Positions 18,268-26,287 of a DNA stretch of 64,000 bases are shown here, piece after piece (the stretch's first letter is position 1; every line of letters begins with the position of its first letter). Origin of the DNA: Bradyrhizobium sp. WBOS07 (GTDB lineage Bacteria; Pseudomonadota; Alphaproteobacteria; Rhizobiales; Xanthobacteraceae); contig NZ_CP029008.1 in the NCBI RefSeq assembly GCF_024585165.1, positions 62,001 to 126,000 of the forward strand. Reading direction: 5' to 3'. A program made the position numbers and the translations under genes. The notes below the pieces were generated by a model. That model saw only the letters and a program-made list of their open reading frames with translations, ran no database searches and was not told the DNA's origin.

Positions 18268-18894
18268 TCAGACCGAGCGGTCGCCGAGCGAGGCCCAGTA
18301 GTTCGGGTTCTTGGGCGACTGGATGCGGACCCAGCGATAAGGCTTCTTCGACCACGGCAGGATGTGGCCGGACAGATTGTCCAGCACGAGATCGCCGGAG
18401 AAGGTCCGCACCACGACGACGAGATGATGCTCGCCCCAGGTGGTCACGACCTCGCTGAGCAGCACCGCGCGGGCCGGAAAGCCCTTGGCGATCAGTTCGT
18501 GGCGTTTTGTCACGGCGTAGTCGTTGCAGTCGCCGCTGGTCGGATGCAGCAGCCATTTCTCGCCGCGCAGTCCTTCCAGATTGGCCTCGGGACGGATGGC
18601 GGTATTGACCTGCCGGTTAACATCCTGCATCTGCGCCAGCCGCTCGGCCGTGAGCTTCAGCCGGCCGCCCCTAAACACGATCTGCTGCGGCCGCGGCTTG
18701 CACTCGTCCTTGTACTTCAGGCAGAACAGCGTGAAGGCCATCGGCGCCAGCGTCGGCTGGTCGAATTTGATGTACTGGATGGCGCCGCGCAGCCCCAAGG
18801 GGGCGCCGACGAAAGCGGCTTCGGCGCGCTGCTGCACCCCCGCAGCAACCACGATGGCGGCCGTCGCCGCCAGGAACTTTACAACTTTGCGCAT
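18268..18894 (-). CDS. LapG-like periplasmic cysteine protease (BTLCP family)
   Basis: 208 residues with a signal peptide (FLAATAAIVVAAGVQQRAEA). This is the bacterial transglutaminase-like cysteine proteinase family. The catalytic triad can be seen as Cys in SGDCNDYAV, His in WGEHHLVVV and Asp in LVLDNLSG, with the usual spacing. LapG of this family cleaves surface adhesins and is held in check by the c-di-GMP receptor LapD. No LapD gene was seen in the window, but the EPS setting and the c-di-GMP enzymes at 26.7 and 52.3 kb fit a role in surface attachment. The substrate is unknown. Confidence 0.87.
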   Translation of the reverse strand: MRKVVKFLAATAAIVVAAGVQQRAEAAFVGAPLGLRGAIQYIKFDQPTLAPMAFTLFCLKYKDECKPRPQQIVFRGGRLKLTAERLAQMQDVNRQVNTAIRPEANLEGLRGEKWLLHPTSGDCNDYAVTKRHELIAKGFPARAVLLSEVVTTWGEHHLVVVVRTFSGDLVLDNLSGHILPWSKKPYRWVRIQSPKNPNYWASLGDRSV

Positions 18895-19041
18895 GTCGCG
18901 CTCCCCGTTCTTGTTGGGGAGACGCTACGCGAGACCTCTTGAAATACGGCTCAAAGGCCGCGCGATCCTTTAATCAAAATGCGGGCGACTTGGTCGGAAA
19001 CAATTAAGAATACCGATGTGTGACTTGTTCTGCTAAGAGCG

Positions 19042-19063
19042 GTCACGACGTTCCGCTCGTGAC
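19042..19063. promoter_or_regulatory. Inverted repeat upstream of phosphatase gene
   Basis: GTCACGA and TCGTGAC form perfect 7-bp arms around an 8-base spacer, ending 24 bases before the phosphatase start codon. It could be an operator or a 5'-UTR hairpin. Confidence 0.45.
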
Positions 19064-19087
19064 GCTGGATGCGATTCGACCGACCTG

Positions 19088-19825
19088 ATGGGCCTTTCCT
19101 CACGCTTTCGAAAGAAGACCAAGCCGCGGCTTCCCGACGGCGTCCGCGTCTATGCGATCGGCGACGTGCATGGCCGCGCCGACCTGCTTCAATCGCTGTT
19201 AACCGTCATCGACGCCGATCTTGCCCGTTCCGCGCCCGAGCGCGCCATTCAGGTCTTCCTCGGCGACTATGTCGACCGCGGCCCGGACTCGCGCGCCGTG
19301 CTCGATCTGCTGATCGCGCGCTCGAAGTCACATGAGACGGTCTGCCTGAAAGGCAACCACGAGGTCTTCCTGCTCGAGGTCCTCAAGGACCCGGCCCGCC
19401 TGCAGGAATGGCGCCATTATGGCGGCCTCCTGACGCTGGTCTCCTACGGCATCACGCCGACCATGAACCCCTCGGCGGAGCAACAGGTCGAGCTAATCGA
19501 AGGACTGAGGCGGGCGCTGCCGCCCGAGCACCTCGCCTTCCTGCAGCAATTGCCATCGTCCTTTACCTGCGGCGATTTCTTCTTCGTGCACGCCGGCGTC
19601 AAGCCCGGCATCGCGCTCGAGCGCCAGAAGGACGAGGACCTGCTCTGGATCCGCGAGGAGTTCCTGGCCTCCGAAGAACGCTTCGGCAAGTACATCGTCC
19701 ACGGTCATACGCCGGTCAGCGTGCCCGACATTCGCCCGAACCGCATCAACATCGACACCGGCGCTTACGCGACCGGAAACTTGACGCTGCTGACGATCCA
19801 GGGCGATAGTCTGATGGCGGTTTGA
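19088..19825 (+). CDS. PPP-family metallophosphatase (Ser/Thr protein phosphatase type)
   Basis: 245 residues. All signature blocks of the phosphoprotein phosphatase family are intact: GDVHGRADLL (about 21-30), GDYVDRGPDS, KGNHEVFLLE, FVHAGVKPG and VHGHTPV, which bind the two metal ions. It could act on phosphoproteins or on dinucleoside polyphosphates (ApaH side of the family). In the EPS cluster, dephosphorylation of a Ser/Thr- or Tyr-phosphorylated partner is possible, but ExoP-type kinases are usually reset by a different phosphatase family, so this is only an inference. Confidence 0.9.
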   Translation: MGLSSRFRKKTKPRLPDGVRVYAIGDVHGRADLLQSLLTVIDADLARSAPERAIQVFLGDYVDRGPDSRAVLDLLIARSKSHETVCLKGNHEVFLLEVLKDPARLQEWRHYGGLLTLVSYGITPTMNPSAEQQVELIEGLRRALPPEHLAFLQQLPSSFTCGDFFFVHAGVKPGIALERQKDEDLLWIREEFLASEERFGKYIVHGHTPVSVPDIRPNRINIDTGAYATGNLTLLTIQGDSLMAV

Positions 19826-19887
19826 GGCTCCTGCCTTCCATTCAATTGCTCGTTTGCTTCGCCCTCACAGGCCTTGTCGATTTCACC

Positions 19888-20547
19888 ATGAACATGATCC
19901 TGCTTCGGCTCGTCGGCATCTCAACTGCGATCGTGCTGGCGCTCCATGCCAGCATGAGCTTCTATGCCGATCTGGTCCGGCCGAACTTCCGCGCGAGCGA
20001 TTTGTTCTCGGGCGAGATTCCGCCCGACAAGGCCAAGCTGGCAGCCGCCGGCGGCTTGGCGTCCTTTTCATGGGATGGCGATCTGCTTGCCAATTATGCA
20101 GCGGCGATGGCCACTGACGTTCTTCATCGTCCTGCGGCCGATGCGCTCGGAAGGGCCAGCGAGAACAAGGCCGCGCAAGCCGCCGTCGTCGCGGCCTTGA
20201 AAGTCTCGCCGATCAGGCCTGCGCTCTGGCTCACGCTCGGCACCCTGCAGGCCCAGTCCGGCGAAGCGGCGACGCCGGCGGTAAAGATGTCCTACCTGAC
20301 CGGAGCGGTGCCGATCGACGTTGCGATGTCTCGCGTCCGGACCGTGACCTCGGGCGCCGCCGCGAGCGACGAGGAGATCAGGCTGCTGGCGCAATCCGAC
20401 ATCCGCTCCGCGCTCGCCAATCGCTCCCGATACGAGCCGCTGCTGGTCTCGGCTTACGTGCAGGCAACGCCGCAAGGCAAGTCGCTGCTGCTCGAGACCA
20501 CGAAAGTGTCCGATCCCAAGTTCAACGAGATCTTGCGGCGCTACTGA
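19888..20547 (+). CDS. Membrane-anchored helical protein, relative of the gene at 8140-8877
   Basis: 219 residues from the ATG at 19888. An in-frame TTG at 19822 overlaps the phosphatase stop codon, but its extra 22 residues have no counterpart in the relative. One N-terminal membrane helix (LVGISTAIVLAL) is followed by a helical part with AALKVSPIRPALWLTLGTLQ and SRVRTVTSGAAASDEEI. The protein at 8140-8877 has the same order: membrane helix, helical repeats, a P-xx-LWL-x-L block and a short conserved C-terminal helix. It probably follows the phosphatase in one transcript. Function unknown. Confidence 0.68.
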   Translation: MNMILLRLVGISTAIVLALHASMSFYADLVRPNFRASDLFSGEIPPDKAKLAAAGGLASFSWDGDLLANYAAAMATDVLHRPAADALGRASENKAAQAAVVAALKVSPIRPALWLTLGTLQAQSGEAATPAVKMSYLTGAVPIDVAMSRVRTVTSGAAASDEEIRLLAQSDIRSALANRSRYEPLLVSAYVQATPQGKSLLLETTKVSDPKFNEILRRY

Positions 20548-20548
20548 C

Positions 20549-20998
20549 TCAGCGCACCGATTTCGGGGCGACCGGCACGAAGTCCTGATCGCGGCGCGGC
20601 TGGTCGGACCTGCCCTGGTAGACGAACATGCCCTTCTTGGTCGTGACGATGTCGCCGCGCTGCAGGCTGTCGTCGCGGAGCAGACGTTCGGTCGCGACCA
20701 GGTCCCGATCTTCGGGAATCGGCTTGTAGAGCTCGGGATGCTCCCGCCGCTCGCGCGAGACCTCCTTGGCCCGGCGCCGCGCGTCCTCGATGCGTTGCCG
20801 CCATTCATCGCGCGAGACTTCCGGCTCGCTTGGCGGAAGATAGTCGCTGAGCGAGGGCTCGGGTTCGCTCTGGGCAAGACATGCGAGCGGACCGGCCCCA
20901 TACACGGCCAATCCGACAGCGGCAGCCAACAGCACCTTGACCGATGCATCCCCCGGTATCCGGCGACCTGACACGGAATTGCGGCGAGTGGGTTGCAC
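20549..20998 (-). CDS. Secreted protein of unknown function
   Basis: 149 residues from the ATG at 20998; a signal peptide follows only after about 20 residues (VLLAAAVGLAVYGAGPLACLAQ), so a GTG start near residue 9 or 22 is possible. The mature part is strongly charged, with EWRQRIEDARRRAKEVSRER likely forming a helix, then GDIVTTKKGMFVYQG. It is convergent with the preceding gene with only one base between the stops. No family recognised. Confidence 0.65.
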   Translation of the reverse strand: MQPTRRNSVSGRRIPGDASVKVLLAAAVGLAVYGAGPLACLAQSEPEPSLSDYLPPSEPEVSRDEWRQRIEDARRRAKEVSRERREHPELYKPIPEDRDLVATERLLRDDSLQRGDIVTTKKGMFVYQGRSDQPRRDQDFVPVAPKSVR

Positions 20999-21362
20999 TC
21001 CGATGTCTCCAAGGTTGGGCCACAGCGGTCAGAGGCCATTGCAACTTCAGCTCATAAGGTTCCGAATTGCAAGAAGGTGGTTCGCAGTCGGTTGCATCGG
21101 CCCTTGGACCTTCGAGCCCCCTTAAAAATCGAAAAACAACCCCATGCACAGTAGCCGGCCCCAACCAAATCAAAGACTTGCGAATTTTCCGAAATACAGG
21201 TTGATTGGTCGGGCAAAGCATCGCATCGTTCCGAACTCGACCGACGGATGAGTGCTGTTGCTCGATATCCGCGCCAGAAGACCGCAGGGGAACAAAGCTC
21301 GATCTAAGACCTCATTAGCTCATTGCTGCTAGCTTCTGGTTTCCCCTCTGGAGTGGCCGACC
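20999..21362. other. Intergenic stretch without a visible gene
   Basis: 364 bases between divergent secreted-protein genes. No convincing frame, repeat or hairpin was found. It should hold the promoters of both flanking genes. Confidence 0.5.
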
Positions 21363-21734
21363 ATGCGTGCAGGATCATTGTTGCTGTTGGGCGTTGCCGC
21401 GTCCGCAATGTCAGGCGTCGCGGCTCACGCCAGCCCGCTCTGCATCAAGGAGCGAACACCGTTTGCCTTGTCGCACGATACGGTGAGATGGACGATGTCG
21501 ATCGCGCCTGGCGCGGAGTGCATCCAGGGCCTGCGTTGGTCGTACATGCAGATCTTCAACGTATCGGTCGTGAGCGGACCTTCCCGCGGCCAGTTGGCCG
21601 TGGTCGGCTCCGGCTTCCGCTATTCGGCCGAGAGCCAGACGCACGGCACTGACAAGTTCACGCTGCTGATCTCGGGCAAGAACCGACACGACGCGGGGAC
21701 CTCGACCTTGGAGGTCGAGGTCAACCCGCAATAG
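21363..21734 (+). CDS. Small secreted beta-rich protein
   Basis: 123 residues with a signal peptide ending near AHASP. Two Cys residues (PLCIKE and AECIQG) could pair. The mature part runs FNVSVVSGPSRGQLAVVGSGFRY and then DKFTLLISGKNRHDAGTSTLEVEV, the look of a small immunoglobulin-like or cadherin-like sandwich. No named family recognised. Confidence 0.7.
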   Translation: MRAGSLLLLGVAASAMSGVAAHASPLCIKERTPFALSHDTVRWTMSIAPGAECIQGLRWSYMQIFNVSVVSGPSRGQLAVVGSGFRYSAESQTHGTDKFTLLISGKNRHDAGTSTLEVEVNPQ

Positions 21735-21769
21735 CACAGCCGAGGAGGTCGCCGCCCGGTGAACAAGGG

Positions 21770-22009
21770 CTAGCGGTGGCTCGACCCGCTGCCCCGGGTT
21801 CTATTCCCGTAATAGGGCCGCGCGTGTCCCCGCGTCGTCACGGGGGGCTCAATCCTGCTCGGGATGTTCCGCGTCGCGTTGGGGGGTGCCGGCTGCGACG
21901 GATTGACGATGGTCACGCTGCGGTTGGGCGTCGAAGGATCGTTGACGCCCTGGGCCCCGGCAGCGGCGGGCATGAGCAACGCGATGGCGATCAGAACTGG
22001 TCGTTTCAT
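21770..22009 (-). CDS. Short secreted Pro/Asn/Arg-rich protein
   Basis: 79 residues. The signal peptide IAIALLMPAAAGAQG is followed by a disordered tail rich in Pro, Asn, Thr, Ser and Arg. The AQG just after the cleavage site is shared with the proteins at 22076-22321 and 26288-26518. No function recognised. Confidence 0.6.
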   Translation of the reverse strand: MKRPVLIAIALLMPAAAGAQGVNDPSTPNRSVTIVNPSQPAPPNATRNIPSRIEPPVTTRGHARPYYGNRTRGSGSSHR

Positions 22010-22075
22010 AATTATCTCCCGAGCAATAACGTCAGGGAGGCGATCACCGTTCCTTCACGGTTCCGTTGGGCCGCC

Positions 22076-22321
22076 TCAGCGGGGAACGGCGACCAGCTTG
22101 CCGTCGCGCCAGACGCCCTGCGCCGACTTTCCAGCGGGCAGGCTGCCTGACAGGTTTCGAACGGCGGTCGGCCGCGACGCCGGCTGATTGGTCTGCGCCT
22201 TCTTCGTGGGCGTCGTGATGATGCTGGAGCTCGTGGTGTTGGCCTGATCCTTGGTCCCTTGCGCAACGGCAGGCGAAGCCAGGAATGTCAAAGCCGTGAG
22301 GACTGCTAGAACGCCGCGCAT
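22076..22321 (-). CDS. Short secreted protein with AQGTKDQ after the signal peptide
   Basis: 81 residues. The signal peptide VLTALTFLASPAVA is followed by QGTKDQANTT and a disordered Ser/Thr/Pro/Lys-rich tail. The block AQGTKDQ recurs at the same place in the protein at 26288-26518. The sequence after it does not match. No function recognised. Confidence 0.62.
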   Translation of the reverse strand: MRGVLAVLTALTFLASPAVAQGTKDQANTTSSSIITTPTKKAQTNQPASRPTAVRNLSGSLPAGKSAQGVWRDGKLVAVPR

Positions 22322-22506
22322 GATCGAACACCGGAATGAGGAGCTCCGCGAAATGTCACAGGTTTTCCCCTAAAAGCAAGCGCCTTCGAACGACCGATAG
22401 GGGCGCGGACAGACCCGGCAACCAGCGGGAGGGCTTCCTCGGTCGTGGCATCTTGAGCGGAAAAGCCTAGCGAAATGGCCTCATTCGGGCTACTTGGTCG
22501 CCCTTG

Positions 22507-23724
22507 ATGACCGACTCCGCTGAAACTGCGGCCAACGCCCCCTCGACGCAACAGATCAAGGCCGGGTTTATCCGTCTCCTGTCGAGCCGCATCCGCGCCG
22601 TCTCCGACGATCCCCAGCAGATGCGGGAGATCGTCTATGAGCTGGCACGCGTCAAGCTGCTCGAGCAATTCACGCACGCCGACGCGCGGGAATCCCGCGA
22701 GCTTCTGCAGGTGCTCGAACGCGCCATCAAGGAGGTGGAAAGTTCCTTCGCGCGCAGCGCCGCCTCGCAGCCACAGAATGGTGTGGCGGCAACCGCCGTC
22801 CCGGCGCCCCCGCCGGTCCAAACTCCCTCTCCTCCGCCCATTCCGTCGCCATCCGCTTCCGCTGCGACACCGACCGCCAAGGACGCGGGAGCACCGCGCC
22901 GTCCCGTGGCAGCGCCGCAATCGCCCGATCCACGCAAACGCGGCAGCGCCTTCACCGTTCTGGTTCGATTGGCGGTCATCCTTCTGCTCATTGGCGCAGG
23001 CGTGACCGCGGCTGTCTATTGGCCTCGGCTGCGGTCGCAACTGACCGCATTGTCGCAGATGGCGCCGCCGCCTGAGCGGGCACCGAGCAGCCCGGGATCT
23101 CAACCGAGCCCCAGCCCGCCTGCCGCCGTCGGCGAGGCGGTCGAACGGACGCCGGATAGCGCGAAAGAGCCGGCGCAAGCGCCACAACCCTCGATGCCTC
23201 TGCCGACGACGTTCGGAGTCTACGCCTTGAGCGAGGGCCAGCTCCATGAGCTCAAGTCGGTGCCGGGCAAGATTCCGGACCGCCGCGTCGCGATCTCGGC
23301 GGCCATCACCACGCCGAGCGCGACCACGTTGATGGACGGCGACGTCAGGTTCATCGTGTTCAGACCCGACGGCGGTGTCGATGCAACCGGGACCGAAGTT
23401 CGGGTCGTCGCGAAGGTCTCGCGAGCCATGGGCGTCGATGCCAGCGGGAAAGCCTCCATGGTCAGCGCGGGCGATTCCTGGGTCATCCGCAGCATGTCCT
23501 ACCCCTACAAGGTAGGCCCGGTCGACGACCAGCCGAGAATGCTGTTGCTGCAACCGGAGCAGGATGGCTTCACGCTCGCTCCCGGCCGCTACGTCGTGGT
23601 GATCAAGGGCATGGGCTACGACTTCACGGTGGCCGGGACGGTCACCGATCCCAATCAATGCGTCGAACGCATCAATGCGGCGAACGGCGCGTTCTACTCG
23701 CCCTGTCCGCCGCCGCGTCGCTAG
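22507..23724 (+). CDS. Single-pass membrane protein with Pro-rich linkers, unknown function
   Basis: 405 residues from the ATG at 22507. The cytoplasmic N-terminal part (about 15-90) is helical: SSRIRAVSDDPQQMREIVYE and ESRELLQVLERAIKEVE. A Pro/Ala/Ser linker leads to one membrane helix (about 160-182, LAVILLLIGAGVTAAVYW), then a second Pro-rich linker and a beta-rich periplasmic domain (about 240-405) with Cys residues near the end (NQCVERI, YSPCPPP). The layout fits an envelope sensor or scaffold. No named family recognised. Confidence 0.72.
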   Translation: MTDSAETAANAPSTQQIKAGFIRLLSSRIRAVSDDPQQMREIVYELARVKLLEQFTHADARESRELLQVLERAIKEVESSFARSAASQPQNGVAATAVPAPPPVQTPSPPPIPSPSASAATPTAKDAGAPRRPVAAPQSPDPRKRGSAFTVLVRLAVILLLIGAGVTAAVYWPRLRSQLTALSQMAPPPERAPSSPGSQPSPSPPAAVGEAVERTPDSAKEPAQAPQPSMPLPTTFGVYALSEGQLHELKSVPGKIPDRRVAISAAITTPSATTLMDGDVRFIVFRPDGGVDATGTEVRVVAKVSRAMGVDASGKASMVSAGDSWVIRSMSYPYKVGPVDDQPRMLLLQPEQDGFTLAPGRYVVVIKGMGYDFTVAGTVTDPNQCVERINAANGAFYSPCPPPRR

Positions 23725-23738
23725 CGAGCCTCGATTTC

Positions 23739-24017
23739 CTATTTGGCCGGCTTGCTGTCCTTGGATGCCTCCGCCGGAGGATCATCGACCTTGCCGTTGT
23801 TGGCGACGCATTTCTGGTAGTATTCGCGCTTGTCCTTCGCGGTGCCCTTCAGGGTACCAGCCGCCGGGTTGCCGATTTGCCTCGGCGGAAAGGCCTTGGC
23901 CACCGCCGCGTCGCATGCGCGCGCAACTTCGGCGGTAATGGCCGACGCCGTCGCCGGCGCAGCCAGCGTCAGCACGCAGGCCAATCCGATCAACCTTCGT
24001 ATATTTCTGACCGGCAC
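23739..24017 (-). CDS. Small secreted protein of unknown function
   Basis: 92 residues. The signal peptide LIGLACVLTLAAPATASA is followed by a short helical domain with two Cys residues (RACDAAVAKAFP and YYQKCVANNG) and a Lys/Pro/Ala tail. It is convergent with the preceding gene, 14 bases apart. No family recognised. Confidence 0.62.
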   Translation of the reverse strand: MPVRNIRRLIGLACVLTLAAPATASAITAEVARACDAAVAKAFPPRQIGNPAAGTLKGTAKDKREYYQKCVANNGKVDDPPAEASKDSKPAK

Positions 24018-24142
24018 GTCGTTGCTCCTTCGAACCGTGAACGTTTGCGGACCATAGCAAAAAGGATGGAGGCGCCAAACGGCAAAGCGGTGCCGAAATT
24101 GCTACGCGGCCTGCCTCGCGTGCTGCTCGACCTGAGCGCGCG

Positions 24143-24187
24143 CCTCGTCCTTCGAGACGACCGCTTCGCGGTCTCCTCAGGATGAGG
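24143..24187 (-). repeat. Palindromic intergenic repeat, copy 1
   Basis: 45 bases. Read on the minus strand it starts CCTCATCCTGAGGAG, has a central hairpin ACCGCGAAGCGGT and ends GTCTCGAAGGACGAGG. It is the same element as copy 2, in the opposite orientation, and belongs to a repeat type common between genes in Bradyrhizobium and Rhodopseudomonas. Confidence 0.8.
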
Positions 24188-24232
24188 CTAAGCGGCATCG
24201 GTACTCGTTCAATCTGGGGCAACGCAATCGGT

Positions 24233-24275
24233 CCTCATCCTGAGGAGCGCTCGAAGAGCGCGTCTCGAAGGATGG
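24233..24275 (+). repeat. Palindromic intergenic repeat, copy 2
   Basis: 43 bases. It starts CCTCATCCTGAGGAG, has a central hairpin GCGCTCGAAGAGCGC and ends GTCTCGAAGGATGG. The outer arms match copy 1 while the hairpin arms differ but still pair, a sign that the structure is kept. Confidence 0.8.
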
Positions 24276-24299
24276 CCGCAGAGCGCGCAGCCCTCAAGT

Positions 24300-24731
24300 C
24301 TAGCTGTTGAGCTGCGGCGGCTTGAAATCCGGGAAGCGCGTCAGCATTGCAGTCCTGACGAACTTCAAATGCGCAATGCTGCTCGCCAATTCCTTGAGCC
24401 GGCGCTGGCCGTTGGAGATGTCGGCGGCGAACAGGTCCTGGTGATGATTGTCGAGCGCCTCCCGCTCGAGATATTCGTCGGTGCCGTTTCCGAAGGTGAC
24501 GGATGCACGTGCAAGTGCGTCATCGACGCGCCGGTTGAGGCCGGCCTGCTCCCGCTCCGCCTCCTGCAATGCCGTTTCGATCGCCGCCAGGACCGCACCG
24601 ATCCGGACCCGGTCGGTCTCGGCATCGCGCTCGACGGAGCGCGCCTTGAACCCTTTGTCCTCGCGGCGAGAGCCGAGAAGATTATGCGCGCGCGCTCTCA
24701 GGAACAGCTGAAACATTTGGGCTATCCCCAT
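24300..24731 (-). CDS. Helical coiled-coil protein of unknown function
   Basis: 143 residues, cytoplasmic. From about residue 30 it is nearly all helix with heptad-like spacing (AAIETALQEAEREQAGLNRRVDD and SNGQRRLKELASSIAHL, each the core of a helix). The size and helical hairpin recall small coiled-coil regulators, but no signature is recognised. No Cys and no signal peptide. Confidence 0.62.
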   Translation of the reverse strand: MGIAQMFQLFLRARAHNLLGSRREDKGFKARSVERDAETDRVRIGAVLAAIETALQEAEREQAGLNRRVDDALARASVTFGNGTDEYLEREALDNHHQDLFAADISNGQRRLKELASSIAHLKFVRTAMLTRFPDFKPPQLNS

Positions 24732-24768
24732 ATTCGAGATTTAAGCCGCTACCATCGGTCAGGCATAG

Positions 24769-25047
24769 TTAACAAAGGCTAAATCCTGCGGCCGCTGCCT
24801 GGCTTCGTGCGATCCATGCCCGCCAGGCTGCTTCGTGCTTGGAATAGAGCTCGAGCCACCGAACGTCGTCAACCGCACCCGTTCCCTTGCCGAAGCCGGC
24901 TTCGGCCGCGATTTGCACCGTCTCCGTCGGCGCAAGATCCAGCGCCTCGAATTCCGCCGTCTCCTCCAGCGAAAGGCCGACCAGAACGCGGTGCCCCCGC
25001 GCGTCGACGAAATACCTGCGAGGCGCGTTGTGCCGTTGATCAATCAT
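24769..25047 (-). CDS. Small protein of unknown function
   Basis: 92 residues, soluble. The N-terminal part (RYFVDARGHRVLVGLSLEE) looks like a beta hairpin followed by helices that end in EAAWRAWIARSQAA. Its ATG lies inside the last codons of the upstream 43-aa membrane protein gene (8-base overlap), so translation is likely coupled. No family recognised. Confidence 0.65.
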   Translation of the reverse strand: MIDQRHNAPRRYFVDARGHRVLVGLSLEETAEFEALDLAPTETVQIAAEAGFGKGTGAVDDVRWLELYSKHEAAWRAWIARSQAAAAGFSLC

Positions 25048-25171
25048 TCGAACGACTCTCGTTCATGATCCAGGGACCTGAAAGATCTTTCAGATGCCGG
25101 CCATAACTACAAACAAACGCAATCATGAGGACGCAGATCGTCGCGCCCAGCAACGCAATGAGATACGTCAT
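25040..25171 (-). CDS. 43-aa single-pass membrane protein
   Basis: A short frame with a strong ribosome-binding site (CAGGTGG, 6 bases before the ATG at 25171). The protein begins MTYLIALLGATICVLMIAFV, one membrane helix, followed by a short charged cytoplasmic tail (YGRHLKDLSGPW). Its TGA overlaps the first codons of the next gene by 8 bases. The good ribosome-binding site, the clean helix and the overlap together support a real gene. Function unknown. Confidence 0.62.
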   Translation of the reverse strand: MTYLIALLGATICVLMIAFVCSYGRHLKDLSGPWIMNESRSND

Positions 25172-25339
25172 CTATGTCCACCTGCGCGCCTCCGAAAAAA
25201 CAGAGGCGGCCAAACGCTCGCCATGAATTGCCCCGTCTTAGGCTGCCTTTCCGAAACGCTCAAGGAAGGCGACGAGTTAACCTAACCGCACATGGTTATT
25301 TCGAATTCGCCACGACTTTCGAGTTGGGGCGCGCGTCGT

Positions 25340-25504
25340 CTACGATGATGGCGGCTGGGTTCGGCCGGTCGCCATCGAGGCGGGGGTATAGGGCGCGTAA
25401 AGACGATATCGCGCCGATCGCCTCCGCGAGCGCCATGCCCTCACACCATAGCCGCAACCAAAGCCCGCCGCGAAAATCGAAACCAAGACCAAGACTGCCG
25501 TCAT
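25340..25504 (-). CDS. 54-aa single-pass membrane protein
   Basis: The frame starts at 25504 with MTAVLVLVSIFAAGFGCGYG, one membrane helix, followed by an Arg-rich positive-inside tail (VRAWRSRRRSARYRLYAPYT). This order is common among small rhizobial membrane proteins. An overlapping 85-codon frame on the same strand (25296-25553) is less likely to be the gene because it has no such organisation. The ribosome-binding site is weak (GGGA, 7 bases before the ATG). Confidence 0.5.
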   Translation of the reverse strand: MTAVLVLVSIFAAGFGCGYGVRAWRSRRRSARYRLYAPYTPASMATGRTQPPSS

Positions 25505-25929
25505 TTGGAATGTCCCACGTTTGCCGGAACGTTCCTCCCGCGCTCATTTTCATCTTTTCGTTGCGCCGACTTCAAGATCGGCAGCGCCGAAACTTTCGTC
25601 AGACGAAGATGAAGTTTGTGCAACGTGGTGCTTGAAGATTGATCGGCACGAGTGCGGTGAAGAGGCTCCAGTTCTTCTTACCAGAGCTCGACCCGCCGAC
25701 ACCATGAACCCTCGTTCACCCGAGTCATACGGTGCCTCGCCGCCGATTTTGTCGCGGTAAGGTTGAGCGGTTAGCTTAATCCGCGTTGTTTGTTGCGAAG
25801 TCTCACCAAACGCATATCCATCTTCGCACCGGGCTCCCCCAAGCCTGGCCCCACCCAAGCAAAGCCGTCGAGCGAACATGGGTCGCTTGGCGGCTTTGTC
25901 ATTGTGTCGACAAGAGGATCATTTCGGTT
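25505..25929. other. Intergenic stretch without a supported gene
   Basis: 425 bases. Several short open frames exist on both strands, but none has a ribosome-binding site, a signal peptide or a recognisable domain. No repeat or strong hairpin was noted. Confidence 0.45.
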
Positions 25930-26103
25930 ATGGCGCGCAAGCCCTGGTCGTTCAAGGAAGACCGCCGACTCATGGAATTGGCCAAGTCTTCGGCTTCGCT
26001 GGAGCAGGCGGCGAAACTTCTCGGCCGCTCGCCGGATGCGATCAAGCGCATGGCTTTGCGGCTTGGTCTTTCGTTGAAGTCGAAGACCGGCAAGAAGGGC
26101 TAG
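25930..26103 (+). CDS. 57-aa helix-turn-helix (SANT/Myb-like) DNA-binding protein
   Basis: The start ATG at 25930 is chosen because everything upstream in frame lacks conserved character. The protein begins MARKPWSFKEDRRLMELA, then SLEQAAKLLGRSPDAIKRMA and a basic tail KSKTGKK. Three short helices with a Trp near the N-terminus and AxxLGRSPDAIKRMA as a recognition helix match small Myb/SANT-like DNA-binding proteins that occur in multiple copies in Bradyrhizobium. Its target is unknown. Confidence 0.72.
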   Translation: MARKPWSFKEDRRLMELAKSSASLEQAAKLLGRSPDAIKRMALRLGLSLKSKTGKKG

Positions 26104-26287
26104 TCCTGGAAACAGCTCGCCGCCGACGGCAGCTTTGCCCGCCAGCGCAGCATCTCCTTCCTTCCGAACGCCGTGCAGTTCTCGCCGTGAGGGGCGGAAC
26201 CAAGGCAACCAGCCGGAGGCCGTCTCCGCCCGCCTCCGGTGAACGCGACCAAGCGTCCCGTCTTTCAGTCCGCCCGGCCGTTCAGAC

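Noticed and set aside
25296..25553. 85-codon minus-strand frame
   Set aside because: An overlapping frame with a membrane helix and basic tail (25340-25504) is more plausible.
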